Positions 1 through 10,213 of a stretch of DNA of 32,947 nt are shown here, piece by piece; the stretch's first letter is position 1; every line of letters starts with the position of its first letter. A program made the position numbers and the translations under genes. The DNA comes from Clostridia bacterium. Lineage in GTDB: Bacteria > Bacillota > Clostridia > TANB77 > CAG-508. The notes under the pieces were generated by a model, which saw only the letters and a list, made by a program, of their open reading frames with translations, ran no database searches and had not been told where the DNA came from. Location: contig JAAWMH010000027.1 of NCBI GenBank assembly GCA_022798335.1, positions 1 to 32,947 of the forward strand, written 5' to 3'.

Positions 1-1
1 A

Positions 2-448
2 TCTGTAACAGTAGATGGAAAAACAGAAACGAAACAAATAGAAGTAACAGAGCCAGCTACAACATTAGAAATAACAGAAACTCAAATTAATTTATATGAA
101 GAAGAACAGCCAGACAATGACGATGTATTTAATGATGGAATTGCTTATACCTTAGTAAGAATACAAATAAATGAAAATGGAACTTTAAGAAATTTAGAAT
201 TAAGTGAGTTTGATCAATTAGTTATAGAAGATAATTTAGATGCAGCAACAACAGGAGATAGGCTAATATGGGGTGCATATAAGCAAGATAAAAAGACAGA
301 GGTAACAGGAAGTACAGATGAGGTTTATTATATAGGAATATGTGCTTTTGATAGATTAGCAGAATTAAACGGAAAAACACTTACAATTACTTATCCAGGA
401 GCAGAGCCAATTACCTTAACAATTAATAGCGTTTTGGCAAATCCATAA
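2..448 (+). CDS. C-terminal part of a hypothetical, probably surface/Ig-like repeat protein (5' truncated by window)
   Basis: Open frame 2 from the window edge (SVTVDGKTETKQIEV...TITYPGAEPITLTINSVLANP*), followed by a terminator hairpin. Confidence 0.7.
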   Translation, partial: SVTVDGKTETKQIEVTEPATTLEITETQINLYEEEQPDNDDVFNDGIAYTLVRIQINENGTLRNLELSEFDQLVIEDNLDAATTGDRLIWGAYKQDKKTEVTGSTDEVYYIGICAFDRLAELNGKTLTITYPGAEPITLTINSVLANP

Positions 449-479
449 TAAAAAATAGATTAAAAAGAGTAAAAGTAAA

Positions 480-520
480 ATGAAAGTAGAAACAAAAAGT
501 GGCTACTTTCATTTTTTTAT
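480..520 (+). terminator. Rho-independent terminator
   Basis: ATGAAAGTAG ... CTACTTTCAT followed by a T-run. Confidence 0.8.
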
Positions 521-684
521 TATATAAACATTTCAGTTTTATTTCGGAAGTGTTTCAAAAATATTACAAAAATACCAAAAAAATCTTGTGAAAAAATAAG
601 GGATATGATATATTTATAATTAAAGAAATAACTAGCTTTAGGGGATAAAACAAAAGAGTCTAAAAAGAAAGGTAGGGCTTTTTC

Positions 685-1470
685 GTGGAAGAAAAAAAAG
701 AAGAGTTAGAAAAAGATAAAATAGAGGGATTGCAAGAAGAGATTTATAAAGAAGAGCCTAAAAGAAAAATTCTTGTAGTAGATGATGAAAAACAAATTGT
801 AGACATTTTAGTATATAATTTACAAAAAGAAGGATATGAAACTTTAGAAGCAAATGATGGAGAAGAAGCAATAAAAATAGCTTTAGAACAAAAGCCAGAT
901 TTAATATTATTAGACATTATGCTTCCTAAAATAGATGGATTAACAGTATGTAAAAGATTAAGACATACTTTAAGTGTACCTATCTTAATTTTATCTGCAA
1001 AAGATGAAGAAATAGACAAAATTTTAGGGTTAGAATTAGGAGCAGATGACTATATTACAAAGCCTTTTAGTGTAAGAGAACTAGTAGCTAGGGTAAAAGC
1101 AAATTTAAGAAAAGCAGAAATAGATAATAATCAAGCAGAAAATGTAGAAGAACAAAAAAAGCCAGCTAATACTATTACAATAGGAGATTTAACTATTAAT
1201 TTAGATAAATTTGAAGTAATGGTTAGAGGAGAAGTAATAGACCTAACACTAAGAGAATTTGAAGTATTAAGATATTTAGCAAACCAACCAGGACAAGTTG
1301 TAACAAGGGAAATTTTGTTAGAAAAAGTATGGGGCTATGAATATTATGGAGATATTAGAACAGTAGATGTTACAGTAAGAAGAATAAGAGAAAAAATAGA
1401 AAAAGATACTTCTAGTCCAAAAATATTAATTACCAAAAGAGGAGTAGGGTACTATTTAGCTACTAATTAA
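685..1470 (+). CDS. OmpR/PhoB-family response regulator, GTG start
   Basis: Receiver motifs (ILVVDDE, DLILLDIMLP, TKPFSVRELVARV) and winged-helix output domain (LTLREFEVLRYLA, VDVTVRRIREKIE). Confidence 0.93.
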   Translation: MEEKKEELEKDKIEGLQEEIYKEEPKRKILVVDDEKQIVDILVYNLQKEGYETLEANDGEEAIKIALEQKPDLILLDIMLPKIDGLTVCKRLRHTLSVPILILSAKDEEIDKILGLELGADDYITKPFSVRELVARVKANLRKAEIDNNQAENVEEQKKPANTITIGDLTINLDKFEVMVRGEVIDLTLREFEVLRYLANQPGQVVTREILLEKVWGYEYYGDIRTVDVTVRRIREKIEKDTSSPKILITKRGVGYYLATN

Positions 1471-1524
1471 ATAGTATTAGTATAAGAAAACATTAGTAAA
1501 AACTAGTAGAAACAGGATAAAAAA

Positions 1525-2958
1525 ATGATAAAAAGTATACAAACGAAAATTATATTAATCTTTTTTGTGTTAAGTATTGTAATTATAGGTACAATTTCGT
1601 TTTTACATATTAGTATGTTAGAAAAAATAGGAGAGCCAATAAGTAGTACACAAGAAGAAACATATGATTTAATAGAAGAACAAATCATACAAACGAAAGT
1701 AATTACTGTAATTTCTATTGGCATTTTTGCAATTATTACATTATTAGTAGGCTATTTTGTATCAAAGTCTGTAGTAAAGCCAATTGATAAATTAATTCAA
1801 AATGCAGAAAAAATTGCAAATGGTGAAGAAATTGAAATTGCAGAAACAGGAAAAGAAAAAACACAAGTAGATGAATTAGTAAATGCATTTAGCTTAATGA
1901 CAACAGAGCTTAAACAAAATTTAAATGAAATGGGAAAACAAAAAAAGCAAATTGAAACAATTTTACTTCATATGACAGATGGAATTGTTGCATTTGATAT
2001 GGAAGGAAGCATTATTCATATTAATCCAGCGGCAGTAGAACTATTGAACTTAAACAAAAAAGACCAAACTTTTAACCAAATATTTCAAAAATTGCATACA
2101 GATATTAATTTAGAAAAAATAGTATATTTAGAAAACTGGACTTCTTCTGAGCAAAGGTTAAATATTGGTGAAAAATATGTTAATCTTTTATTTGCGCCAT
2201 TTCAAGACGAAAATGATAAGCCAGCAGGAGTAATTGTAGTAATTCAAGATATTACAGAACATGTAAAATTAGATAACATGAGAAAAGAATTTGTAGCAGA
2301 TGTATCTCATGAATTAAAAACGCCAATTACCTCTATTATGGGGTATGCAGATACTTTACTAGAAAGTGATTACGACAAAGAAATGCAAACAAAATTCTTA
2401 GGAGTTATTAGTTCAGAAGCAAGAAGAATGGCAAAATTAGTAACAGATCTTTTAACTCTTTCTAGATATGATAATAAAAAAATTATAAAAGAAGAAACAG
2501 AGTTTGACTTAGGAGAGCTAACTAAAAAGTGCCTAGAGAGATTAAGATTTGAATTAGAAAAAAAAGAGCATCATGCAGAATGTTTTGTAACTGCTAATGT
2601 TCCACCAGTACATGCAGATAAATATGGAATTGAAAGAGTCATTTTAAATATTATTTCTAATGCAATTAAATATACTAAAGAAAAAGGTACAATAAAAATA
2701 TATGTAGGGTTTGTATATAATGATGCTTATATTAAAGTAATTGATAATGGAATAGGTATTCCAAAAGATGATTTATCTAGAATTTTTGAAAGATTTTATA
2801 GAGTAGATAAGGCGCGAACAAGAGAAATGGGAGGTACAGGACTTGGACTTTCTATTGCAAAAGAAATTTTAGATCAAAATCATGGAAGCATTGACATTAA
2901 AAGTGAAGCTGGAAAAGGTACAGAAGTAGTTATTAGAATTCCAGTAAACAAAAAATAA
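1525..2958 (+). CDS. Sensor histidine kinase, PhoR/WalK-like (TM, HAMP, PAS, HisKA, HATPase)
   Basis: FVADVSHELKTPITSI H-box, NIISNAIKYT N-box, DNGIGIP and GGTGLGLSIAKEI. Confidence 0.94.
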   Translation: MIKSIQTKIILIFFVLSIVIIGTISFLHISMLEKIGEPISSTQEETYDLIEEQIIQTKVITVISIGIFAIITLLVGYFVSKSVVKPIDKLIQNAEKIANGEEIEIAETGKEKTQVDELVNAFSLMTTELKQNLNEMGKQKKQIETILLHMTDGIVAFDMEGSIIHINPAAVELLNLNKKDQTFNQIFQKLHTDINLEKIVYLENWTSSEQRLNIGEKYVNLLFAPFQDENDKPAGVIVVIQDITEHVKLDNMRKEFVADVSHELKTPITSIMGYADTLLESDYDKEMQTKFLGVISSEARRMAKLVTDLLTLSRYDNKKIIKEETEFDLGELTKKCLERLRFELEKKEHHAECFVTANVPPVHADKYGIERVILNIISNAIKYTKEKGTIKIYVGFVYNDAYIKVIDNGIGIPKDDLSRIFERFYRVDKARTREMGGTGLGLSIAKEILDQNHGSIDIKSEAGKGTEVVIRIPVNKK

Positions 2959-2975
2959 AAGGAAGAAGGAAGAAA

Positions 2976-3638
2976 ATGGTCATAAATGATAAAGTACGAA
3001 ACATATTGGAATGGATTTTATGTATTGTTATTGCATTTGTATTAGCAGTACTTATCAAATATTTTGTAGGAACACCTACAATTGTAAGTCAAGTATCTAT
3101 GAATCCAACATTAAAAGAAGGGCAAAGGCTAATTTTAAATAGATTAACAAGAACACTTGGAGAAATGCCACAAAGAGGTGATATTATTACTTTTGAAGCA
3201 CCTACTATAAAAGGATATAATTCTATAGAAGAAATAGATCTTCAAAATCCAGTTGCAAAATATGAAGATGAGCCTACAAGTTTATGGGGAAAATTTACTT
3301 ACTATGTACTAGAAATAGGAAAAAATAGTTATATCAAAAGAGTAATTGCACTTCCAGGAGAACATGTAAAAATAGAAAATGGAAAAGTATATATTAATGG
3401 AGAAGAACTACAAGAAGATTATTTACAGCCAGAAGTGCAAACACCTACAAGTGTTGGAGCAGTCACCTCTTTTAATGATTTTGTAGTACCAGAAAATTGC
3501 GTATTTGCAATGGGAGATAATAGAACACAATCCACTGATTGCAGAGAGTTTGGCTGTATTCCACTTGAAAAAATAGAAAGTAAAGTATGGATTCGCTTTT
3601 GGCCATTAGATTTATGGGGAAAAGTAGATAAGAAATAA
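2976..3638 (+). CDS. lepB: Signal peptidase I
   Basis: N-terminal TM, SMNPTL, YIKRVIALPGE, VFAMGDNR motifs. Confidence 0.93.
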   Translation: MVINDKVRNILEWILCIVIAFVLAVLIKYFVGTPTIVSQVSMNPTLKEGQRLILNRLTRTLGEMPQRGDIITFEAPTIKGYNSIEEIDLQNPVAKYEDEPTSLWGKFTYYVLEIGKNSYIKRVIALPGEHVKIENGKVYINGEELQEDYLQPEVQTPTSVGAVTSFNDFVVPENCVFAMGDNRTQSTDCREFGCIPLEKIESKVWIRFWPLDLWGKVDKK

Positions 3639-3654
3639 GGAGGAGTACATTGTT

Positions 3655-4564
3655 TTGGCTTTTGAAGAAATAATAGGCAATGAGAAAAATAAAGAATTAC
3701 TTCAAAAAGGAATAGAAAGTAGTAATTTACTTCATAGTTATTTATTTGTGGGGGAAGATGGAATTGGTAAAAAGCTTTTTGCAAGAGAATTTGCAAAAAT
3801 GATTTTATGTATGCAAGAACAAAATAAGCCTTGTAATAACTGCAAATCTTGCAACCAATTTATAGGAGAAAGTCATCCAGATTTTATGCAAATAGAACCA
3901 GAAGATGGCAAAAGTATCAAAATTGAACAAATAAGATTTTTACAAGAAAAAATAGCTGAAAAGCCAGTTACTTCAAATAAAAAGGTATATATTATTGTAG
4001 ATAGTCAAACGATGACAAGAGAAGCAGCAAACGCACTATTAAAAACATTAGAAGAACCACCAGAATATGCAGTTCTTATTTTACTAACTTCTAATGAAAG
4101 TAAATTATTAACAACAATTAGATCACGTTGTACAAAAATTCATTTTAAAATACTTTCACAGCCTCAAATTTTAAGCTATTTAAAAGAAAATAATTTAGAT
4201 ACAAATTTTACGCTAAATATGTTACAATCAAGCAATCGGAAGTATTAGAAGAGCTTTAAAAATAGTAGAAGAAAAAGAGCAATATATGCAAATAGAAGAG
4301 TTAATTCAAAATTTGCATGAGCAAAGTATTACACAAATTTGGAGAAAGGCAGAAGTGTTGTATAGTGCTAAAGAAAATATTACCTCTTTACTAGAATATA
4401 TGATAATTGTATTTTATGAACTATTAAAAAAGCAAAATAAAGTAAGTTATATCAAAGCAGTTGAATTAACAGAAGAGGCAAAACAAAGAATTTTAGCTAA
4501 TAGTAATTATGATATGTCAATTGATAATTTATTATTAAATTTAAGTGAAACATTAAGAAGCTAA
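3655..4564 (+). CDS. holB: DNA polymerase III delta' subunit, apparent +1 frameshift at CGG 4237-4239
   Basis: Frame 1 (3655-4248): HSYLFVGEDGIGKKLFAREFAKM, C-x2-C zinc motif, ANALLKTLEEPP. Skipping C4237 continues as GSIRRALKIVEEKEQYMQIEELIQNL to a stop at 4562-4564; GSxxxAL is the expected HolB continuation. Confidence 0.85.
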
Positions 4565-4590
4565 GCACTATAGAAAGGAAGGAATTTAAT

Positions 4591-5508
4591 TTGAAAAATA
4601 TAGTAGGGGTTAGATTTAGAAAACCAGGAAAGGTATATTTTTTTGACCCAGCAGATTTAGAAATTCAAAGACAAGATAAAGTAATTGTAGAAACAGCTAT
4701 GGGACAAGAACTAGGAGAAGTGGTAATTAGTAAAAAGCAAATTTCAGAAGAAAGCCTAAATACACCACTAAAAAAAGTAATTAGAATAGCAAGCCAAAAA
4801 GATATTAAACATGACGAAGAAAACAGAGAAAAAGAAAAAGAAGCATTTAAAATATGCGAAGAAAAAATAAAAAAATATCAATTAGACATGCATTTAACAG
4901 AAGTAGAATATAAATTTGATAATAGTAAAATTTTATTTTACTTTACAGCAGATGGAAGAATTGATTTTAGAGAGCTAGTAAAAGATTTAGCTGCTGTTTT
5001 TAGAACAAGAATTGAGTTAAGACAAATTGGAGTTAGAGATGAAGTAAAAAGAATTGGTGGAAATGGAGTATGTGGAAGAGAACTTTGTTGTTGTTCTTTT
5101 CTAGGAAATTTTGAGACAGTATCGATAAAAATGGCAAAAGAACAAAATGTATCTTTAAATCCATCTAAAATATCAGGTAATTGTGGAAGACTTATGTGTT
5201 GTTTAAAATATGAACAAGAAGTGTATGAAGATAAGTTAAAAAGACTTCCTAAAATAGGAGCTATTGTAAAAACAGATGATGGAGAAGGTATTGTTGACTC
5301 AATTGAAACATTAAAAGAAATGATACGTGTAAAGTTAAAAGATGGAGATGAAACGTTTTATAAAAAATATCCAGCATCAGCTATAAAAATTATTAAGAAT
5401 GAGGGAAAAGAAGAAATAGCGCCAGAAGAAAGAGAACACTTAAAAGAATTAGAAAAATTAGAAGAATTGGAAAAATTAGATAAAGCAAATAATGAAGAAG
5501 ATATTTAA
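4591..5508 (+). CDS. ricT: PSP1 domain protein, RicT/YaaT-like, TTG start
   Basis: GGNGVCGRELCCCSFL and SGNCGRLMCCLKYEQEVYE cysteine motifs typical of the PSP1/YaaT family. Confidence 0.88.
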   Translation: MKNIVGVRFRKPGKVYFFDPADLEIQRQDKVIVETAMGQELGEVVISKKQISEESLNTPLKKVIRIASQKDIKHDEENREKEKEAFKICEEKIKKYQLDMHLTEVEYKFDNSKILFYFTADGRIDFRELVKDLAAVFRTRIELRQIGVRDEVKRIGGNGVCGRELCCCSFLGNFETVSIKMAKEQNVSLNPSKISGNCGRLMCCLKYEQEVYEDKLKRLPKIGAIVKTDDGEGIVDSIETLKEMIRVKLKDGDETFYKKYPASAIKIIKNEGKEEIAPEEREHLKELEKLEELEKLDKANNEEDI

Positions 5509-5537
5509 ATTAGAGAAACGAAAGGTGGTGAATAAAA

Positions 5538-5708
5538 ATGGCATATAAAATTACAGATAAATGTATTAGTTGTGGAGCATGTGCTGCAAGCTGCCCAGTA
5601 TCTTGTATTTCACAAGGAGATAGTAGCTATGTAATTGACCAAAATACTTGTATTGGTTGTGGTACTTGTAGTGGTGTTTGTCCAGTAGGAGCTCCAGTAG
5701 AGGATTAA
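5538..5708 (+). CDS. 2[4Fe-4S] ferredoxin (56 aa)
   Basis: MAYKITDKCISCGACAASCPVSCISQGDSSYVIDQNTCIGCGTCSGVCPVGAPVED*, with two Cx2Cx2CxxxC motifs. Not in the ORF track because of its length. Confidence 0.95.
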   Translation: MAYKITDKCISCGACAASCPVSCISQGDSSYVIDQNTCIGCGTCSGVCPVGAPVED

Positions 5709-5710
5709 GA

Positions 5711-5747
5711 TAAAAAGGAAGCTACACAAAGTTGTAACTTCTTTTTT
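5711..5747 (+). terminator. Candidate terminator hairpin after ferredoxin
   Basis: GAAGCTAC...GTAACTTC followed by TTTTTT. Confidence 0.55.
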
Positions 5748-5764
5748 GATTATTTATAAATAAA

Positions 5765-5947
5765 TTAAAAATAATACAAAGTGTCCTGAATAACATAAGA
5801 AAGTTGTAATACATCTTCATTTTCTGCTTGGACATAAAAGAACGGAAGTCCAGTAGAAAGATCCTTATACATAGATACAAAAACAGTTCCTAATTTTTCA
5901 CCATTAAGTTCTTTCTTACAATTATCTAAACTTACAATGGCACTCAT
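5765..5947 (-). CDS. Small hypothetical protein (60 aa)
   Basis: Intact ORF preceded by a GGGGTG RBS-like stretch. Confidence 0.5.
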   Translation of the reverse strand: MSAIVSLDNCKKELNGEKLGTVFVSMYKDLSTGLPFFYVQAENEDVLQLSYVIQDTLYYF

Positions 5948-6089
5948 AAAAACAACACCCCTTTTCTTTGGTTTTTCCGAACGTACATAAATATATCATA
6001 AGCCAATAAAAAAATTTGTCGAAACTGGTCGACAACATGAAAAAACAAGGAATAAAGTAAATATTTACTAAAAAATAAAAGGAGAAAAA

Positions 6090-6656
6090 ATGAATTTAGA
6101 AAAAATAAAAGCTGCTAATACGAAGTATTTAGGGAAAAATGTAGTGTATTTAAAGCAAACTAATTCTACACAAGAAGTAGCAAAAAAACTTATTAAAAAA
6201 GAAATTGAAAATGGAAGTGTTATTATTACAGATAATCAATTAGAAGGAAAAGGGACAAAGGGAAGAAAATGGATTGCAAGCAAAGAAAAAAATATTATGA
6301 TGACAATTGTGCTATATCCTAATACAAAAGTTTACAAATTAGAAGGGCTAACAATAAAAATAGCACAGGCTATTAAAGAGGCTATAAAGCAGTTATATGG
6401 ATATATGCTAACCATAAAAGAACCAAATGATTTATATCTAAATGGAAAAAAAATAGCAGGTATTTTAACACAAAGTACTAGTTTGCAAGAACAAGTAAAA
6501 AATTTGTATATTGGAATTGGATTTAATGTAAACGAAGACGACTTTCCAAAAGAATTAGATATAATTGCTACTTCTTTAAAAAAAGAATATCAAAAGGACT
6601 TTGAAAGAGAGGAGATAATTGGTAAGATTTTAGAGGAAATAGAAAAAATAGTTTAA
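6090..6656 (+). CDS. birA: Biotin--[acetyl-CoA-carboxylase] ligase
   Basis: VIITDNQLEGKGTKGRKW, KEPNDLYLNGKKIAGIL, GIGFNVN motifs; RBS GGAG. Confidence 0.92.
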   Translation: MNLEKIKAANTKYLGKNVVYLKQTNSTQEVAKKLIKKEIENGSVIITDNQLEGKGTKGRKWIASKEKNIMMTIVLYPNTKVYKLEGLTIKIAQAIKEAIKQLYGYMLTIKEPNDLYLNGKKIAGILTQSTSLQEQVKNLYIGIGFNVNEDDFPKELDIIATSLKKEYQKDFEREEIIGKILEEIEKIV

Positions 6657-6690
6657 TGCTTTAGCCTTAAGGTTATAGCATTTTTTATTG
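6656..6690 (+). terminator. Rho-independent terminator after birA
   Basis: TGCTTTAGCCTTAAGGTTATAGCA followed by TTTTTT. Confidence 0.65.
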
Positions 6691-6810
6691 TATAGGAAAA
6701 ATCGACAGATTTTTTGGTTTCTAATTTTGACCAGTCAGTATAATAGAAAAAATAGAAAAGATAGAATAAAATAAGAAAAAAGTTTGCAAAAAAAGAAAGA
6801 AGGGAAATAA

Positions 6811-7734
6811 ATGAAAATAGCTTTTATGTTTCCAGGGCAGGGAGCACAATTTGCTAAAATGGGAGAGGACTTTTTTTATCAGTATCTAGAAGCAAGAAAC
6901 GTTTATGAAAAAGCAAGTGAAATTGTAGAAAGAGATATAGCAGCTCTTTGTTTTAAGGCATCACCAGAAGAGCTAAATAATACAATAAATACACAACTTG
7001 CAATTAGTACAACGAGTCTTGCTATTTTAGCGGTATTAAAAAAATATGGAATAACAGCTGATATAGAAGTAGGTTTGAGCCTAGGAGAATATGTTGCTTT
7101 AATTAATAGTAATATATTAAGTTTTGAAGATGGTCTAAAACTTTTAGAAAGAAGAAGTTATTTTATGGCTACAAAAGTACCAGCAGGAAATTATAGTATG
7201 ATAGCAGTAATAGGACTTTCAGCAGATAAAATAGAAGAAATTTGTAGGGGTGCACAAGGCTTTTGTGTACCAGCAAACTATAACTATTCTGGTCAAGTTG
7301 TAGTAACAGGCGAAGAAAGCGCTATAGAAAATATTACGAAGGTTTTACAACAAGCAGGTGCAAAAAGAGTGATAAAGCTAAATACAAGTGGTCCATTTCA
7401 TACTAAGGAACTTTACGATGCAAGTAAATGTTACAAACAAGAATTAGAAAAAGTTACTTTTCATATGCAAGAACGAAAGGTAATAAAAAACTTAGATGGT
7501 AGTTTTTATACTAAAGAAGATAATATAAAAGAGATTTTAGAAAAGCATATTATCTCTCCTGTACGATTTGATAAAACTATTCAAACGATGCAAAAAGAGG
7601 GAGTAGATACTTATATAGAAGTAGGTCCTGGAAAAACACTAGCTGGGTTTGTAAAAAAGGAAATAAAAGAAGCAAACGTATTTAGTATTCAAACAATAGA
7701 AGACTTAAACAAACTATTAGATTTAAAAAAATAA
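6811..7734 (+). CDS. fabD: Malonyl-CoA:ACP transacylase
   Basis: FMFPGQGAQ, GLSLGEY, SGPFHT, EVGPGKTL. Confidence 0.96.
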   Translation: MKIAFMFPGQGAQFAKMGEDFFYQYLEARNVYEKASEIVERDIAALCFKASPEELNNTINTQLAISTTSLAILAVLKKYGITADIEVGLSLGEYVALINSNILSFEDGLKLLERRSYFMATKVPAGNYSMIAVIGLSADKIEEICRGAQGFCVPANYNYSGQVVVTGEESAIENITKVLQQAGAKRVIKLNTSGPFHTKELYDASKCYKQELEKVTFHMQERKVIKNLDGSFYTKEDNIKEILEKHIISPVRFDKTIQTMQKEGVDTYIEVGPGKTLAGFVKKEIKEANVFSIQTIEDLNKLLDLKK

Positions 7735-7746
7735 AAGGGGGCACAT

Positions 7747-8496
7747 ATGGAAGAAAGAAGAGTTGCACTAATTACAGGAGGTTCTAGAGGTATTGGTAAA
7801 AAAGTGGCAGAGAAATTTGCAAAAGAAGGGTATAATTTAGTAATTAATTATGTTTCAGATAGTACAAATATAGAAGAAATTGCAAAAGAAATAAAGCAGA
7901 CAACACAAGAAGAAATAGAAATATTATGGATAAAAGCAGATGTTACAGATTTTGCATCTTGTGAAAATATGATAAAACAAGCAATTGAAAAGTTTGGAAA
8001 AATAGATGTTTTAGTAAATAATGCAGGAATTACAAAAGACAATTTATTAGCTAGAATGAAAGAAGAAGAATTTGATAAAGTAATAGAAGTAAACTTAAAA
8101 GGAAGCTTCAATATGACAAAAAGTGTTATACCATTTATGATGAAAAAGAGATATGGAAGAATTGTTAATATTTCTTCTGTTGTAGGAGTAAGTGGAAATA
8201 GTGGTCAGTGCAATTATGCAGCTTCTAAGGCTGGAATAATAGGTTTTACAAAATCAATTGCCAAAGAACTTGCAAGTAGAAATATTTTAGCTAATTGTAT
8301 TGCTCCAGGTTTTATTACAACAGATATGACAAATGTTTTATCAGAAGAGATAAAACAAGAAATTGCAAAGCAAATACCACTTAAAAAAATGGGAACAGCT
8401 AGTGAAGTTGCAAATGCAGTGTACTTTTTTGCAAATGAAGAAAATACCTATATTACAGGACAAGTGTTAAATGTAGATGGTGGAATGGTTATGTAA
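7747..8496 (+). CDS. fabG: 3-oxoacyl-ACP reductase
   Basis: ALITGGSRGIGK, NNAGITKDNLL, YAASKAG, NVDGGMVM. Confidence 0.96.
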   Translation: MEERRVALITGGSRGIGKKVAEKFAKEGYNLVINYVSDSTNIEEIAKEIKQTTQEEIEILWIKADVTDFASCENMIKQAIEKFGKIDVLVNNAGITKDNLLARMKEEEFDKVIEVNLKGSFNMTKSVIPFMMKKRYGRIVNISSVVGVSGNSGQCNYAASKAGIIGFTKSIAKELASRNILANCIAPGFITTDMTNVLSEEIKQEIAKQIPLKKMGTASEVANAVYFFANEENTYITGQVLNVDGGMVM

Positions 8497-8527
8497 TTTA
8501 AAAATACAAAAAAGGAGAAAAAAGAAA

Positions 8528-9769
8528 ATGGAACATAGAGTAGTTATTACAGGAATGGGAGCAATTACTCCTATTGGAAATAATATAGAAGAATTTTGGA
8601 ATGCAATTAAAGAAGGAAAATGTGGAATAGAGCCTATTTCTTTATTTGATGCTACGGCTCAAAAAGCAAAATTAGCAGCAGAGGTAAAAGAATATGATGA
8701 GGCTCACTATTTTGAAGTAAAGGCAGCAAAAAGGTTAGATCGTTTTTGTCAGTTTGCTATGATTGCTGCAAGAGAAGCATTAGAAAAAAGTGGCATTACA
8801 GAGGAAAACACAGATATGACAAGAGTAGGTACTGTAATTGGTTCTGGAATGGGAGGATTAGATACATTAGAAGAACAAAATAGAAATTTAGTAGAAAAAG
8901 GACCTGATAGAATTTCTCCTATGTATATTCCAATGAGTATTACCAATATTGCAGCAGGAAATGTAGCAATTGATTTAGGACTAAAAGGTGAGTCATTTTG
9001 TATGGTAACAGCATGTGCTAGTAGTACACATGCTATTGGAGAAAGCTTTAGATTAATTAGACATGGATATCAAGATGCAGTAGTAGTAGGGGGAACAGAA
9101 GCATCTATTACACCTACAGGAATAGCAGGTTTTGCAAACATTAAGGCATTATCACAAGCTGAAGACCAAAATAGAGCTAGTATTCCATTTGACAAAGAAA
9201 GAAGTGGGTTTATTATGGGAGAAGGTGCTGGTATTTTAGTATTAGAAGAACTAGAACATGCTAAAAAAAGAAATGCTAAAATTTATGCAGAAATAGTAGG
9301 TTATGGGGCAAGCTCAGATGCTTACCATATTACTTCTCCTGCACCAGGAGGAGAAGGCGGAGCAAGAGCTATGGTAAATGCCATAAAGGATGCTAAAATA
9401 AGTGTAAGTCAAATAGACTATATCAATGCACATGGAACTTCTACACCACTAAATGATAAAACAGAGACAATGGCAATAAAAGCAGCCTTAGGAGAACATA
9501 GCAGAAAAGTAATGGTAAGTTCAACTAAAGGAAATACAGCGCATTTATTAGGAGCAGCAGGAGCTGTTGAGGCAATTGTATGTGCAAAGGCTTTAGAAGA
9601 AGGTTATGTACCAGCAACAATAGGATACAAAGTAAAAGATGAAGAATGCGACTTAGATATTGTACCAAATGAAGGAAGAAAAGTCCAAATACAATATGCT
9701 ATGTCTAATTCTCTTGGATTTGGAGGACATAACAGTTCTATTGTATTAAAAAAGTGGGAAGGAAAGTAA
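8528..9769 (+). CDS. fabF: Beta-ketoacyl-ACP synthase II; ATG at 8528 preferred over the ORF-track start
   Basis: MEHRVVITGMGAITPIG, TACASSTHAIG, NAHGTSTPLND, SNSLGFGGHN; AAGGAG RBS upstream of 8528. Confidence 0.96.
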   Translation: MEHRVVITGMGAITPIGNNIEEFWNAIKEGKCGIEPISLFDATAQKAKLAAEVKEYDEAHYFEVKAAKRLDRFCQFAMIAAREALEKSGITEENTDMTRVGTVIGSGMGGLDTLEEQNRNLVEKGPDRISPMYIPMSITNIAAGNVAIDLGLKGESFCMVTACASSTHAIGESFRLIRHGYQDAVVVGGTEASITPTGIAGFANIKALSQAEDQNRASIPFDKERSGFIMGEGAGILVLEELEHAKKRNAKIYAEIVGYGASSDAYHITSPAPGGEGGARAMVNAIKDAKISVSQIDYINAHGTSTPLNDKTETMAIKAALGEHSRKVMVSSTKGNTAHLLGAAGAVEAIVCAKALEEGYVPATIGYKVKDEECDLDIVPNEGRKVQIQYAMSNSLGFGGHNSSIVLKKWEGK

Positions 9770-9772
9770 AAA

Positions 9773-10201
9773 ATGGATTATGAACAAATTAAACAATTAA
9801 TGAAAGAGATGGAAAGCTCTAAATTAGAGTCAGTTAATATTGAACTTGCAGATGGAACAAAAATTAGCATGAAGAAAGAGCAAGAAGTAATAAGTAGTAC
9901 GCCAGGAGTAGCTACCTTGCCATTAAAACAAGAAGAAGTAAAAGTAGAAGAAATAAAACAAGAAGAATGCAAGACAATTACTTCTCCAATGGTAGGAACT
10001 TTTTATTCAAAAGCATCACCATCTAGTAGCCCTTTTGTAAAAGTAGGAGATAAAGTAAAAAAAGGTGATGTAGTTTGCATTGTAGAAGCTATGAAATTAA
10101 TGAATGAAATCGAAAGTGATATAGATGGAGAAGTTATAGAAGTTTGTTGTAAAGAGGAAGATATCGTAGAATATGGTACAGTTCTATTTAAAATAAAGTA
10201 A
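9773..10201 (+). CDS. accB: Acetyl-CoA carboxylase biotin carboxyl carrier protein
   Basis: Biotinylation motif VEAMKLMNEIE. Confidence 0.96.
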   Translation: MDYEQIKQLMKEMESSKLESVNIELADGTKISMKKEQEVISSTPGVATLPLKQEEVKVEEIKQEECKTITSPMVGTFYSKASPSSSPFVKVGDKVKKGDVVCIVEAMKLMNEIESDIDGEVIEVCCKEEDIVEYGTVLFKIK

Positions 10202-10213
10202 AGAGGTAAAATA

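Noticed and set aside
744-1019. Antisense ORFs such as 744-1019, 7848-8111, 12369-12692, 13000-13485, 21379-21678
   Set aside because: They lie opposite clear conserved genes and arise from low stop frequency on the antisense strand.
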